From assembly GCF_900182695.1 (NCBI RefSeq), contig NZ_FXTK01000016.1, positions 33,301 through 97,300 of the forward strand: a DNA stretch of 64,000 nt, in the 5' to 3' direction. Position 1 is the first letter of the stretch; every line of letters begins with the position of its first letter. Positions 1-8,552 of this stretch are shown here, piece after piece. The notes under the pieces are model-generated. The model was not told where the DNA came from, searched no databases, and saw only the letters and a program-made list of their open reading frames with translations. This DNA comes from Paracoccus laeviglucosivorans. Lineage in GTDB: Bacteria > Pseudomonadota > Alphaproteobacteria > Rhodobacterales > Rhodobacteraceae. A program made the position numbers and the translations under genes.

Positions 1-1629
1 CTCCACCTCGCTGTCCAGCGCGCTGGTCGCTTCGTCCAGCACAAGGATCGGCGCGTCCTTCAGCAGCACTCGCGCGATGGCGATGCGCTGGCGCTGGCCG
101 CCCGACAGCTTGACGCCGCGTTCGCCCACATGCGCCTCATATCCGCGCCGTCCGCCCGAATCGCTTAGGCCGGGGATGAACTGCCCCGCCTCGGCCAGTT
201 CCGCCGCCTGCAGGATCAGCTCCTCGGACGCATCGGGGCGGCCATAGGCGATGTTTTCCCGGATCGAGCGGTGCAGCAGCGACGTGTCCTGCGTCACCAC
301 CCCGATCGCGGCGCGCAGGGATTCCTGCGTGACCTGCGAAATATCCTGCCCGTCAATCAGGATCTTGCCCGATTCGACATCGTGGAAACGCAGCATCAGG
401 TTCACCAGCGTCGATTTGCCCGCGCCCGAGCGTCCCACCAGACCGATCCGCTCTCCGGGTGCGATCTTCAGGCTCAGGTCGTTCAGCACCGCGACGGGCC
501 GCCCCTCGGGTGTTTCGCCATAGCGGAAGGTGACGTCCCTGAACTCCAGCCCGCCTTCGGGAACGGCCAGCGGCTTGGCATGGGGTTGATCGACCACCAT
601 GCGCGGCAGCGAAAGCGAGCCGATGCCGTCGCGCACCGTGCCGATGTTTTCGAACAGGCCCGCGAATTCCCACATGATCCAATGCGACATGTTGCCCAGC
701 CGCAAGGCCAGCGGAATGGCGATGGCGACCGCCCCCACCTCGACCTTGCCGTTCATCCACAGCCACAGACCCAGCGCCGTCACGGCGAAGGTCAGGCCCG
801 AATTCAGCGTGGCCAGCAGCAGGTTCTGGATCGAGGCCAGACGCATCTGCTTATGCACCGTGTCCAGAAACCCGTCCATGCTTTCGCGGACATAGGATTC
901 CTCCCGCGAGGAATGGGAAAACAGCTTCACGGTGGTGATGTTGGTATAGCTGTCCACCACCCGGCCCGTCATCACGGCGCGGGCATCGGCCTGCGCCTCG
1001 CTGACGCGGCCGATGCGGGGGATCAGCCACCACAGCAGGATGCCGTAAAGCACGCCCCATGCCACAAAGGGCAGCGCCAGCCAGCCATCGGTCGAGGCGG
1101 CAAGAATAAGCGCCCCGATGAAATAGACGCCGACATAGACCAGCACATCCATGAACTTCATCGCGACTTCGCGCACGGCCAGCGCCGTCTGCATCAGCTT
1201 GGTGGCGATGCGGCCCGCGAATTCGTCCTGAAAATAGCTCATCGACTGGCGCAGCAGGTAACGATGCGCCTGCCAGCGGATGCGCTGCGGCAGGTTGCCC
1301 ATCAGCGTCTGGTGCATCAACAGCGTGAACATCACCTGCAACAGCGGGATCGCGATCATCAGGATCGCGCCCATCAGGATCAGGCGATTGCCCTCGGCCG
1401 CCCAGAAATCGGCGCGGTCGGCCCCGGACAGCCGGTCCACCAGCGAGCCCAGATAGCCGAACAGCACCACCTCGCAGACCGCGATCAGCGCCGAACAGGC
1501 GGCCATGGACAGCATATAGCCCCAGGCGCCGCGCGTGAAATGCAGCATGAAGCTGACAAATCCGCCGGGCGGCATCTTAGGCGCTTCGGACGGATAGGGA
1601 TCAAGCCGGCGCTCGAACCAGCTAAACAT
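1..1629 (-). CDS. ABC exporter, fused permease and ATPase (3' end missing)
   Basis: The N-terminal 543 residues of a type IV ABC half-transporter read leftward and run off the window edge. An ATG at 1629 opens a hydrophobic six-helix membrane domain (about residues 25-330). The nucleotide-binding domain follows, with a Walker A GRSGAGKST, a D-rich Q-loop region, an ABC signature LSGGQRQR and a Walker B ending LDEATSALD. Half-transporters of this kind are usually about 600 residues, so only the tail with the H-loop is lost. The substrate cannot be read from the sequence; lipid or drug export is the family norm. The next gene upstream, an acetyltransferase on the same strand, starts 38 bases away, but a functional link is not evident. 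Confidence 0.9.
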   Translation of the reverse strand, partial: MFSWFERRLDPYPSEAPKMPPGGFVSFMLHFTRGAWGYMLSMAACSALIAVCEVVLFGYLGSLVDRLSGADRADFWAAEGNRLILMGAILMIAIPLLQVMFTLLMHQTLMGNLPQRIRWQAHRYLLRQSMSYFQDEFAGRIATKLMQTALAVREVAMKFMDVLVYVGVYFIGALILAASTDGWLALPFVAWGVLYGILLWWLIPRIGRVSEAQADARAVMTGRVVDSYTNITTVKLFSHSSREESYVRESMDGFLDTVHKQMRLASIQNLLLATLNSGLTFAVTALGLWLWMNGKVEVGAVAIAIPLALRLGNMSHWIMWEFAGLFENIGTVRDGIGSLSLPRMVVDQPHAKPLAVPEGGLEFRDVTFRYGETPEGRPVAVLNDLSLKIAPGERIGLVGRSGAGKSTLVNLMLRFHDVESGKILIDGQDISQVTQESLRAAIGVVTQDTSLLHRSIRENIAYGRPDASEELILQAAELAEAGQFIPGLSDSGGRRGYEAHVGERGVKLSGGQRQRIAIARVLLKDAPILVLDEATSALDSEVE

Positions 1630-1666
1630 TTGAAACCTCATTGATTTGCCCTTCGTGGGCATTGCG

Positions 1667-2329
1667 TCAGACCGCCTTCGCGGCAAATTCTTCAAGCGCG
1701 GCGATGTCGGCTCGTGCCAATGCGCCGGTCGCCTTTGCGATCAGCGGCACCGGCCAATTCCACCATGCAAGCGGCAGCAACCGCGCGATTATGGCATCAT
1801 CGAAACGCATCCTGATGACACGTGCCGGATTTCCCGCGACGATGGCGTAATCGGGAACGCAGCCGCCCACCACAGCCCCCGCCCCGATGATGACGCCATT
1901 GCCGATCCGCGCGCCGGGCAGCACACGCGCCCCGTCACCGATCCAGACGTCATGGCCGATCACCGTATCCGGCAAGCCGCTGATCTGGTCGATGTAATCG
2001 CCCACCCGCGCGTGATCAAAGATCGCAAAAGGATAGGTCGAGACCCCCGCCATCGGATGGTTGGCCGAGGCGGTGATGATCCGCACCCCATCCGCGATCT
2101 GGCAGAAGCGCCCGATATGCAGCATCTCGGGCGCACCGGGATAGGTATAGGGGGCCAGCCGCACCGCCCAGTCATCCGGCGGATCGAAGCTGCTGGCATA
2201 GGTGAAATCGCCGATCCGGATATTCGGATGGTCGATCACGCGGTTCAGATGGACAAGCCCGCGATTGGGCGTGCCATCTGCGAAATGCATGGGATGGGGC
2301 TGGGCCGCATCAAGGAAACTGGCAGTCAT
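1667..2329 (-). CDS. CatB-like hexapeptide O-acetyltransferase
   Basis: 220 residues. The central part (about 70-180) has the spaced hydrophobic hexapeptide pattern of left-handed beta-helix acyltransferases (IGRFCQIADGV, IGDGARVLPGARIGNG, VIIGAGAVVGG) and a TASANHPM segment that includes the likely catalytic His. The overall arrangement, including the C-terminal helix after AGNPARV, resembles the xenobiotic acetyltransferase/CatB group, which transfers acetyl from acetyl-CoA to a hydroxyl group. Members act on chloramphenicol, virginiamycin or simply unknown sugars, so resistance should not be assumed here. The protein is cytoplasmic, with no signal peptide. Family assignment is firm, substrate unknown. 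Confidence 0.85.
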   Translation of the reverse strand: MTASFLDAAQPHPMHFADGTPNRGLVHLNRVIDHPNIRIGDFTYASSFDPPDDWAVRLAPYTYPGAPEMLHIGRFCQIADGVRIITASANHPMAGVSTYPFAIFDHARVGDYIDQISGLPDTVIGHDVWIGDGARVLPGARIGNGVIIGAGAVVGGCVPDYAIVAGNPARVIRMRFDDAIIARLLPLAWWNWPVPLIAKATGALARADIAALEEFAAKAV

Positions 2330-2442
2330 GGAGCATTCCTTTTCAAATCCGTCCGGTCAGGGGGTCAGATGTGAAAAAGGTCCATGACACTTACTCCTTG
2401 GTTGCGCGGGCCAACCTAGTATGGAACCTGCCTAAAATCAAG

Positions 2443-2856
2443 TCACAGGTGGCGCGTCTCGGGTGCGGGGTTCCACCAGTTGTCATGCGCGCCATCGGCG
2501 TAATGTATCGGAGCGGCGATCAGTTCGGCTTCGGGGACATCATCCAGCGCACCCACGCAGACCATGACAAAGGCGCCGCCCATTTCCGCAATCTCGCCAT
2601 GGGTCCACAGCCGCGTGCCACATCGGGCGCAGAAGTGGTGGTGCATGTTCACGCCGTCATTCTGCGCGCGCGGCGTTTCGGCCAGATACTCGGCCCCTGC
2701 CGTCACGCGGAAACCATCGGGATCGGGCAGGCGCATTTCCCAGTAACGCATCTTGCGGCAGAAACGGCAGTTGCAGCGCATCGTGCCCTCGGCCAGATCG
2801 CCCTGCGCTTCGAAATGCACCGCGCCGCAGAAACAGCTTCCGTGATAGGTCTTCAT
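2443..2856 (-). CDS. GFA-family (Gfa/CENP-V fold) zinc protein
   Basis: 137 residues with the Cys pattern of the GFA family: C8 and C10 (CFC), C28-C30-C33 (CNCRFC) and C76/C79 (CARCG). In the founding member these Cys bind zinc and glutathione, and the protein speeds formation of S-hydroxymethylglutathione. Most family members have no demonstrated role, and glutathione-dependent formaldehyde handling is only a possibility here. No formaldehyde dehydrogenase gene lies nearby. The ATG at 2856 has a GGAGGGTTCG-type ribosome-binding site just upstream. It lies on the same strand as the hydrolase that starts upstream at 3803, separated from it by 56 bases. Confidence 0.85.
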   Translation of the reverse strand: MKTYHGSCFCGAVHFEAQGDLAEGTMRCNCRFCRKMRYWEMRLPDPDGFRVTAGAEYLAETPRAQNDGVNMHHHFCARCGTRLWTHGEIAEMGGAFVMVCVGALDDVPEAELIAAPIHYADGAHDNWWNPAPETRHL

Positions 2857-2912
2857 GGTCGAACCCTCCGTTGGTTTCGACCATGATGCATCGGGCCTGC
2901 TGACAGAACCTG

Positions 2913-3803
2913 TCAGCTAAGCTTCTCCTCGAAAAAGGCCGAGGTGCGGCTCCAGGCCAGTTTCGCGGCTTCTTCGTCATATCGCGGCGTGGTGTCGTTG
3001 TGGAAACCATGCTGCGTGCCAGGATAGATGAAGCCCTGATATTCCTTGCCGTTTTCCTTCAGCGCTGCCTCATAGGCGGGCCAGCCCGCGTTGATGCGTT
3101 CGTCGTTTTCGGCGTAATGGATCAGCAGCGGCGCCTTGATCTGCGCTACCTCCTCGGCCCGCGGCTGACGGCCATAGAACGGAACCGAGGCCGACAGATC
3201 GGGATAGGCCACCGCCAGCGCATTGCAAACGCCGCCGCCATAGCAGAAGCCGACCGCGCCGACCTTGCCGGTGCTGTCGTCATGGTCGCGCAGGAATTCA
3301 TAAGCGGCGAAGAAATCCTCCATCAGCTTGGCGGGGTCCAGACTGGCCTGCATCTCGCGGCCCTGTTCGTCATTGCCGGGATAGCCGCCGATCGAACTTA
3401 GCCCGTCCGGTCCGAAGGCCAGATAGCCCGCCTTGCCCAAGCGCCGCACCACATCGGCGATGTATGGGTTCAAGCCGCGATTTTCGTGGACGACCAGCAC
3501 GGCGGGCAGCTTGCCCGCAGCATCCGCAGGCCGGGCCATCAGGCCGGAAATGCGCCCGTTCCCCTCGGGGCTGTCATAGCTGACCGTCTGCACCCTGATC
3601 GAGGGATCGTCGGCAGGCACCTGCTGGGCAAGCGCGTAATTCGGCTTCAACGCCTCGAAGATCGCGGCCGCGCTTAGGCCCACGGTCGCGAATTGCGCTG
3701 CCTGCGCCATGAAATCGCGCTTGCTGATGCGGCCATGCACATAGCCGTCGAAAATCTCAAGGATACGGGGATCGAAATCGGAAGCCTTCTTGCGGTCGGT
3801 CAT
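2913..3803 (-). CDS. YghX-like dienelactone hydrolase family protein
   Basis: 296 residues from the ATG at 3803, chosen because AAGGGG sits upstream and the longer reading frame adds nothing conserved. An alpha/beta hydrolase with the dienelactone hydrolase triad: C187 in GFCYGGG, D234 and H265 in QHGFH. The first 60 residues (SKRDF at 27-31, a hydrophobic stretch 35-50, then NYALAQQ) look like a Tat-type leader with KR in place of RR and a possible ALA cleavage site. The sequence closely follows what I remember of E. coli YghX, including the leader. The substrate is unknown; related enzymes open lactones. It lies 89 bases downstream of the GMC dehydrogenase pair and could be co-transcribed. 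Confidence 0.88.
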   Translation of the reverse strand: MTDRKKASDFDPRILEIFDGYVHGRISKRDFMAQAAQFATVGLSAAAIFEALKPNYALAQQVPADDPSIRVQTVSYDSPEGNGRISGLMARPADAAGKLPAVLVVHENRGLNPYIADVVRRLGKAGYLAFGPDGLSSIGGYPGNDEQGREMQASLDPAKLMEDFFAAYEFLRDHDDSTGKVGAVGFCYGGGVCNALAVAYPDLSASVPFYGRQPRAEEVAQIKAPLLIHYAENDERINAGWPAYEAALKENGKEYQGFIYPGTQHGFHNDTTPRYDEEAAKLAWSRTSAFFEEKLS

Positions 3804-3892
3804 GGCGCGCGCCCCTTCTGGTTTCGGTGGCATCAGGCTAGCACGCAAAGCCGCCCCGCCCCCTCACGAAACCGTCAGGGGGCGGCAGGTTC

Positions 3893-5467
3893 TTAGATAT
3901 TTCCGGCCGACATCTCATTGGCGATGTGGTCGGCCTGCCGGATCGCCAGTGCCACGATAGTCAGCGTCGGGTTTTCCGCCGCCCCCGTGGTGAACTGGCT
4001 GCCATCCGAGATATACAGGTTTTCCACCTGATGACTGCGGCCCCATTTGTTCACCACCCCGTCGTCAGGCTTTTCCGACATGCGGTTGGTGCCCAGATTG
4101 TGGGTCGATGGGTATGGCGGCGTCGGCAGCGTCCGCGTGGCCCCGACCGCGCGATAGATCGCCTGCCCCTGCGCATAGGCATGGTTGCGCATGGCGATGT
4201 CGTTCGGATGGTCGCTGAAGTTGACATTCGCGACCGGCAGGCCATGGGCATCCTTGGTTTCGGACAGGGTGACGCGGTTGTCGGCCTGCGGCATATCCTC
4301 GCCCACGATCCACATGCCGGCCATGTTTTCATAGCTGTCCAGCGCCGTGGTGAATTCGCGCCCCCATGATCCGGGGTCCAAAAACGCCGCCATGAAGGGG
4401 ATGCCAAGGCTCAGCGTCTCGAACTCATAACCGCCGACGAAGCCGCGCGACGGGTCGTGCCGCGCCTCGTCCCTGATGATCCCGGCCATGGTGGTGCCGC
4501 GCCACATCCGCACGGGCTTTTCGAACACGCCATAGACCGATCCAGTGGTGTGGCGCATATAGTTCCGCCCCACCTGACCCGAGGCATTGCCAAGCCCGTC
4601 CGGGAACATGCTGCTGGCCGAATTCAGCAGCAGGCGCGGGGATTCGTAGCTGTTGCCCGCCACACAGACCAGCCGCGCCTTTTGCATCTGCAACTGGCCG
4701 TCCTTGTCGAAATATTCGACCCCAGTCACCTTGCCCTTGTCGTCATGCAGGATGCGGGCGACATGGGCATGGTCGCGAACCTCAAGGTTGCCGGTCGCCT
4801 CGCCCCGCGGAATATCGGTATAGGCAGCCGACCATTTCGCGCCCCATTTGCAGCCCTGAAAACAGAAGCCGGTCTGCTGGCATGAAATCCGGTCGTCATA
4901 TTCGACGCTGTTGATCGCCATGTTGCCGGTGTGGACTTCCTTGTAACCCAAGGCCAACGCGCCCTTTTCCAGCACCTTGTAATTGTTGCTGCCCGGCAGA
5001 CGCGGACGCCCGCCAACGCCGGAAACGCCCAGCTTGGCCTCGGCCTTGTCATACCACGGTGCCATCTCGGCATGATCCAGCGGCCAGTCCAGCAGGCTTG
5101 CGCCCTCGACCGCGCCATAGGTGGTGCGCGCCTTCCATTCATGTTCCTGAAAGCGCAGGCTCGCCCCGGCCCAGTGGATCGAGGTGCCGCCGACCGCCTT
5201 GACGATCCATGCAGGCAGCCCCGCGAAATCCTTGGCCACGCGCCAATCGCCGCTGGTCGTGCGTGGATCGGTCCAGGCCAGCTGGCCGAAGCTTTCCCAT
5301 TCGTCGTTGATGTAATCCTCGGGCAGATAGCGCCCGCCCGCCTCCAGCGCCACGACCTTGACGCCCTTTTGCGCCAGTTCGTTGGCCAGCACACCGCCAC
5401 CCGCGCCGGTGCCCACAATGACGACCACGCTGTCGTCCGTCAGTTCGAATTTGCGCGCTTGTGCCAT
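3893..5467 (-). CDS. GMC oxidoreductase, large FAD subunit of a membrane-type sugar/alcohol dehydrogenase
   Basis: 524 residues. An N-terminal Rossmann FAD motif (GTGAGGG, about 19-25) is followed by LEAGGRY, a Cys-rich stretch (SCQQTGFCFQGCKWGAKW, about 202-220) and a C-terminal GMC oxidase domain with HNLGTNRM and the FAD-contacting VENLYISDGS and ENPTLTIVALA segments. This matches the large subunit of gluconate 2-dehydrogenase-like three-part enzymes, which oxidise sugars, sugar acids or alcohols in the periplasm. There is no leader of its own; such subunits are exported with the Tat-signalled small subunit, which is the gene just upstream (13-base gap). A cytochrome c subunit, normally the third partner, is not encoded nearby. 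Substrate not predictable. Confidence 0.9.
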   Translation of the reverse strand: MAQARKFELTDDSVVVIVGTGAGGGVLANELAQKGVKVVALEAGGRYLPEDYINDEWESFGQLAWTDPRTTSGDWRVAKDFAGLPAWIVKAVGGTSIHWAGASLRFQEHEWKARTTYGAVEGASLLDWPLDHAEMAPWYDKAEAKLGVSGVGGRPRLPGSNNYKVLEKGALALGYKEVHTGNMAINSVEYDDRISCQQTGFCFQGCKWGAKWSAAYTDIPRGEATGNLEVRDHAHVARILHDDKGKVTGVEYFDKDGQLQMQKARLVCVAGNSYESPRLLLNSASSMFPDGLGNASGQVGRNYMRHTTGSVYGVFEKPVRMWRGTTMAGIIRDEARHDPSRGFVGGYEFETLSLGIPFMAAFLDPGSWGREFTTALDSYENMAGMWIVGEDMPQADNRVTLSETKDAHGLPVANVNFSDHPNDIAMRNHAYAQGQAIYRAVGATRTLPTPPYPSTHNLGTNRMSEKPDDGVVNKWGRSHQVENLYISDGSQFTTGAAENPTLTIVALAIRQADHIANEMSAGNI

Positions 5468-5479
5468 GTCCCCGCCCCC

Positions 5480-6001
5480 TTACAACCAGTCGATGTCGTC
5501 GAAGCCGCGGTTGATGTAACCGCCCTGCGAGAATGACTCGCCCTCATAGCCGAACAGCGGCCAGATCTCTTTCTGGTTATAAAGCCCGGTCACAAGGCCA
5601 CCGCGCACGGTCTGGAAAAACGGCGTGTCCTGAACGCTGCGCAGGATTGCCACGCGGTCCGCTTCCCACCCGGCAGCGACATAGCTGTCAAAGCCCGCCT
5701 GTTTCGCGGCCTCGTTCAGCGCGGCGATGCCTTCGCTGACCATCGCCTTTTTGTCCTCGGCGTCATAGGCCTTGACCGCGATGGCATAGAAACGATCCCC
5801 GATCCGGTCATGCGGATAGATGTCGCGTGCCATCTGCACCAGAGTCGCCATCTCCTGCTCGCTGATCGAGGTCACCTCGACCGCCCAGGCCGCGTCGGGT
5901 GCGGCGATGAAGCCCGCCCCCACGACCGTCAGGGCGCCCAACGCCGCCGCGCGCGACAATAGCGCGCGACGGGTCAGACCTTGCTTGCTAAGTCCCGTCA
6001 T
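5480..6001 (-). CDS. GMC dehydrogenase small subunit (gluconate 2-dehydrogenase subunit 3 family), Tat-exported
   Basis: 173 residues. The leader has a twin-arginine motif (LTRRALLSRAAALGA, RR at 11-12), a hydrophobic core and an AWA cleavage site near residue 40. The mature part (about 130 residues, with DIYPHDRIGDRFYA and a C-terminal GYINRGFDDIDW) is typical of subunit 3 of gluconate 2-dehydrogenase-like enzymes. Its role in the family is to carry the folded FAD subunit through the Tat pathway and stabilise it. GGAGGAGAG precedes the ATG at 6001, so this gene heads a two-gene unit with the large subunit. Confidence 0.88.
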   Translation of the reverse strand: MTGLSKQGLTRRALLSRAAALGALTVVGAGFIAAPDAAWAVEVTSISEQEMATLVQMARDIYPHDRIGDRFYAIAVKAYDAEDKKAMVSEGIAALNEAAKQAGFDSYVAAGWEADRVAILRSVQDTPFFQTVRGGLVTGLYNQKEIWPLFGYEGESFSQGGYINRGFDDIDWL

Positions 6002-6047
6002 TCTCTCCTCCCTATGGGTCTTCGCGCCCCTCCCAAGGCGCGGGTCG

Positions 6048-6443
6048 TTAAAGGTAGCGGCCTCCGCGTTGCAGCACCTCGATCTGGTATCCGTCAGGAT
6101 CGGCGATGAAAAAGAAGCGTGCGATCACCTCGCCGCCCGGCGCGAAATCGACCAGCTTGCGCGGCGCAAAGCCCGCAGCCTCCAGCCGGGCATGCAGCGC
6201 ATCCACGTCATCGACCGAAAAGGCGACATGGCCATAGCCGTCGCCAAGATTATAGGGTTCGGTGCGGCCCTTGTTGACCGTCAGCTCAAGCTCGGTCTCG
6301 GCCTCGCCATTCGACAGATAGATCAGGGTGAAGGTTTCGAAATCCAGCCGCTCGGCGACCTTCAGGCCGAAGACCTGATCGTAGAAGGCTGTGGATTTCG
6401 CCTCGTCCAGCACGCGGATCATGGAATGGATGTATTTCGCCAC
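6048..6443 (-). CDS. gloA: Glyoxalase I-like VOC metalloprotein
   Basis: 131 residues from a GTG at 6443 preceded by GGAGG. The sequence follows bacterial glyoxalase I: the metal ligands line up as H6, E53 (in ELELT), H72 (in GYGHVA) and E122 (in DGYQIEVL), so all four are present. The enzyme isomerises the hemithioacetal of methylglyoxal and glutathione to lactoylglutathione in the cytoplasm. The size matches the short, Ni/Co-type bacterial enzymes. It stands alone between the GMC dehydrogenase and the RHH gene, with 46- and 82-base gaps. The symbol rests on ligand conservation; another VOC activity is possible. Confidence 0.82.
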   Translation of the reverse strand: MAKYIHSMIRVLDEAKSTAFYDQVFGLKVAERLDFETFTLIYLSNGEAETELELTVNKGRTEPYNLGDGYGHVAFSVDDVDALHARLEAAGFAPRKLVDFAPGGEVIARFFFIADPDGYQIEVLQRGGRYL

Positions 6444-6525
6444 ATGGGCCTCCGGTCTTGGTCTTTGTCGGACCAGACTAGGCGCGGGCCGCGCGGGGCG
6501 GGTAGTAGCGGATTACTACAGGCGT

Positions 6526-6813
6526 TTATTCTGCGGCGATGCCATGGGCGGCGGTATCTTCGCCCAGATGGATCGTGCAGGTGCAGCGCAGAAGCGAGGT
6601 GAAATTCCGCGCCTCGCCGTGCTGTTCCAGCACCTCGGCATGAAGCTTCGAGATGAAGGCAGGCGTGGTCAGTCCCTCACGCGCGGCGATCTGGTCAAGG
6701 ATACGCCAGAACGCCCGCTCCAGCCGGATCGAGGTGGATTGCCCGTTCAGGCGAAGCCGCCGCGTCACGGACACGTAGCGTTCGGGATCCTGCCCGGCAA
6801 AGATCTGGCACAT
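6526..6813 (-). CDS. Ribbon-helix-helix domain protein
   Basis: 95 residues. The start MCQIFAGQDPERY and the segment TRRLRLNGQSTSIRLERAFW (about 17-36), followed by two helices, are characteristic of a small RHH family common in alphaproteobacteria (RHH_4 type). The predicted strand STSIRLE would be the DNA- or partner-contacting ribbon. Its targets are unknown. No toxin-like gene lies beside it, so a toxin-antitoxin pair is not supported. It is read in the same direction as tuf but lies beyond two terminators, so it is probably transcribed separately. Confidence 0.75.
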   Translation of the reverse strand: MCQIFAGQDPERYVSVTRRLRLNGQSTSIRLERAFWRILDQIAAREGLTTPAFISKLHAEVLEQHGEARNFTSLLRCTCTIHLGEDTAAHGIAAE

Positions 6814-6953
6814 CGGCTTGATCGCCTTCTTCTGGTGGTCCGCCGATTTTGGGCCAAAGCAGCGCGGCGGTCAATCTGGCGGAAAGTTGGGGGGCGCAGG
6901 CGGGCAAAGCACGTTGGTCAGCGCCGGTTCCCCGTCAGGGTCTTTCCCAAGCG

Positions 6954-6979
6954 AAAAGGCCGCCCCATTCGGAGCGGCC
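6954..6979 (-). terminator. Rho-independent terminator, distal of two after tuf
   Basis: On the minus strand a nine-base-pair stem (GGCCGCTCC with GGGGCGGCC, one G-U pair) and a four-base loop are followed by TTTTCGCTT. The hairpin, U-run and position downstream of tuf fit an intrinsic terminator. Confidence 0.75.
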
Positions 6980-7026
6980 CTGCGTCGCCATGATATCCGC
7001 AGGCGGATCACCCGGCGAAAGCGAAA

Positions 7027-7048
7027 GGGGCGCGGTTCACCGCGCCCC
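7027..7048 (-). terminator. GC-rich hairpin, proximal terminator of tuf
   Basis: A perfect nine-base-pair stem (GGGGCGCGG with CCGCGCCCC) closes a four-base loop. On the minus strand it is followed by TTTCGCTTTC, a broken U-tract, so it is weaker than the second hairpin about 50 bases further on. The tandem arrangement suits a very highly transcribed gene. Confidence 0.65.
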
Positions 7049-7116
7049 GATCTCAGATCAGGATCTTCGACGCATCCATGGGGGCGCGTCTCACGATCAG
7101 CCAGCAAGCGATGCTT

Positions 7117-7158
7117 ACTTGATGATCTTCGACACGACCGGTCTGGCGCGTCAGATCA

Positions 7159-7182
<24 letters not shown>
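7117..7182 (-). repeat. Direct duplication of the last codons of tuf
   Basis: A 22-base sequence at 7161-7182, the true end of tuf encoding VVSKIIK, recurs exactly at 7117-7138, 44 bases downstream. The downstream copy is in the same sense and also ends in a stop codon, TAA (7117-7115), where the functional gene has TGA (7161-7159). A third, degraded match (gatcttcgac) lies at 7062-7071, where the minus strand reads SKILI then TGA. This looks like the residue of recombination between tuf copies. Confidence 0.8.
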
Positions 7183-8334
<1,152 letters not shown>

Positions 8335-8396
8335 CATGGCCTCCTATCGGGGGGGCCACCCGCGCGACAGCCCCCGTCGTGATACATCCGCCGCGA

Positions 8397-8424
8397 CTTA
8401 TATTTGCACAGGGGAAAAATCAAG
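8397..8424 (-). promoter_or_regulatory. Putative sigma-70 promoter of tuf
   Basis: Read leftward, CTTGAT (8424-8419), a 16-base spacer and TATAAG (8402-8397) form a good housekeeping promoter about 60 bases before the tuf start. It sits in the 215-base divergent gap between tuf and the DUF533 gene. No mapped start exists to confirm it. Confidence 0.5.
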
Positions 8425-8552
8425 GGCGGCAAACACCTCTGGCGAAGCCGCGCGGACAGTGCCACACTCACGGAACCGGGGCTGTCCCCGGCTGTTGTAG
8501 CAATTGCCGGAGACCTGCACCTGCGGGTCCCAATTCCATGTCGGAGGACAAG

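Larger units (their letters stand above)
6814..7158. other. 345-base gene-free stretch downstream of tuf
   Basis: No convincing ORF or tRNA is seen here. It holds two leftward terminator hairpins (6954-6979 and 7027-7048) and a duplicated piece of the tuf 3' end (7117-7138). The 135 bases next to the RHH gene (6814-6950) show no recognisable element and presumably include that gene's promoter. Confidence 0.6.

Noticed and set aside
271..1644. A 457-codon ORF opposite the first ABC exporter
   Set aside because: It mirrors a clearly conserved ATPase gene and its translation is His/Gln/Arg-rich, as expected from the complementary strand of high-GC coding DNA. The same applies to the long antisense frames at 11298-12986, 24736-25551, 34023-35594, 38155-40173 and 56131-57246.
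1667..2329. CatB-like gene as an antibiotic-resistance determinant
   Set aside because: The fold is shared with many sugar and unknown acetyltransferases. No mobile or resistance context is present.
6526..6813. RHH protein as the antitoxin of a toxin-antitoxin pair
   Set aside because: No small toxin-like ORF lies upstream or downstream; the family is often found alone in alphaproteobacteria.
8431..8443. Thirteen-base match (aaacacctctggc) also at 18189-18201 in front of hmuS
   Set aside because: Two occurrences 10 kb apart, in unrelated promoter regions, with no shared flank or symmetry; probably chance.
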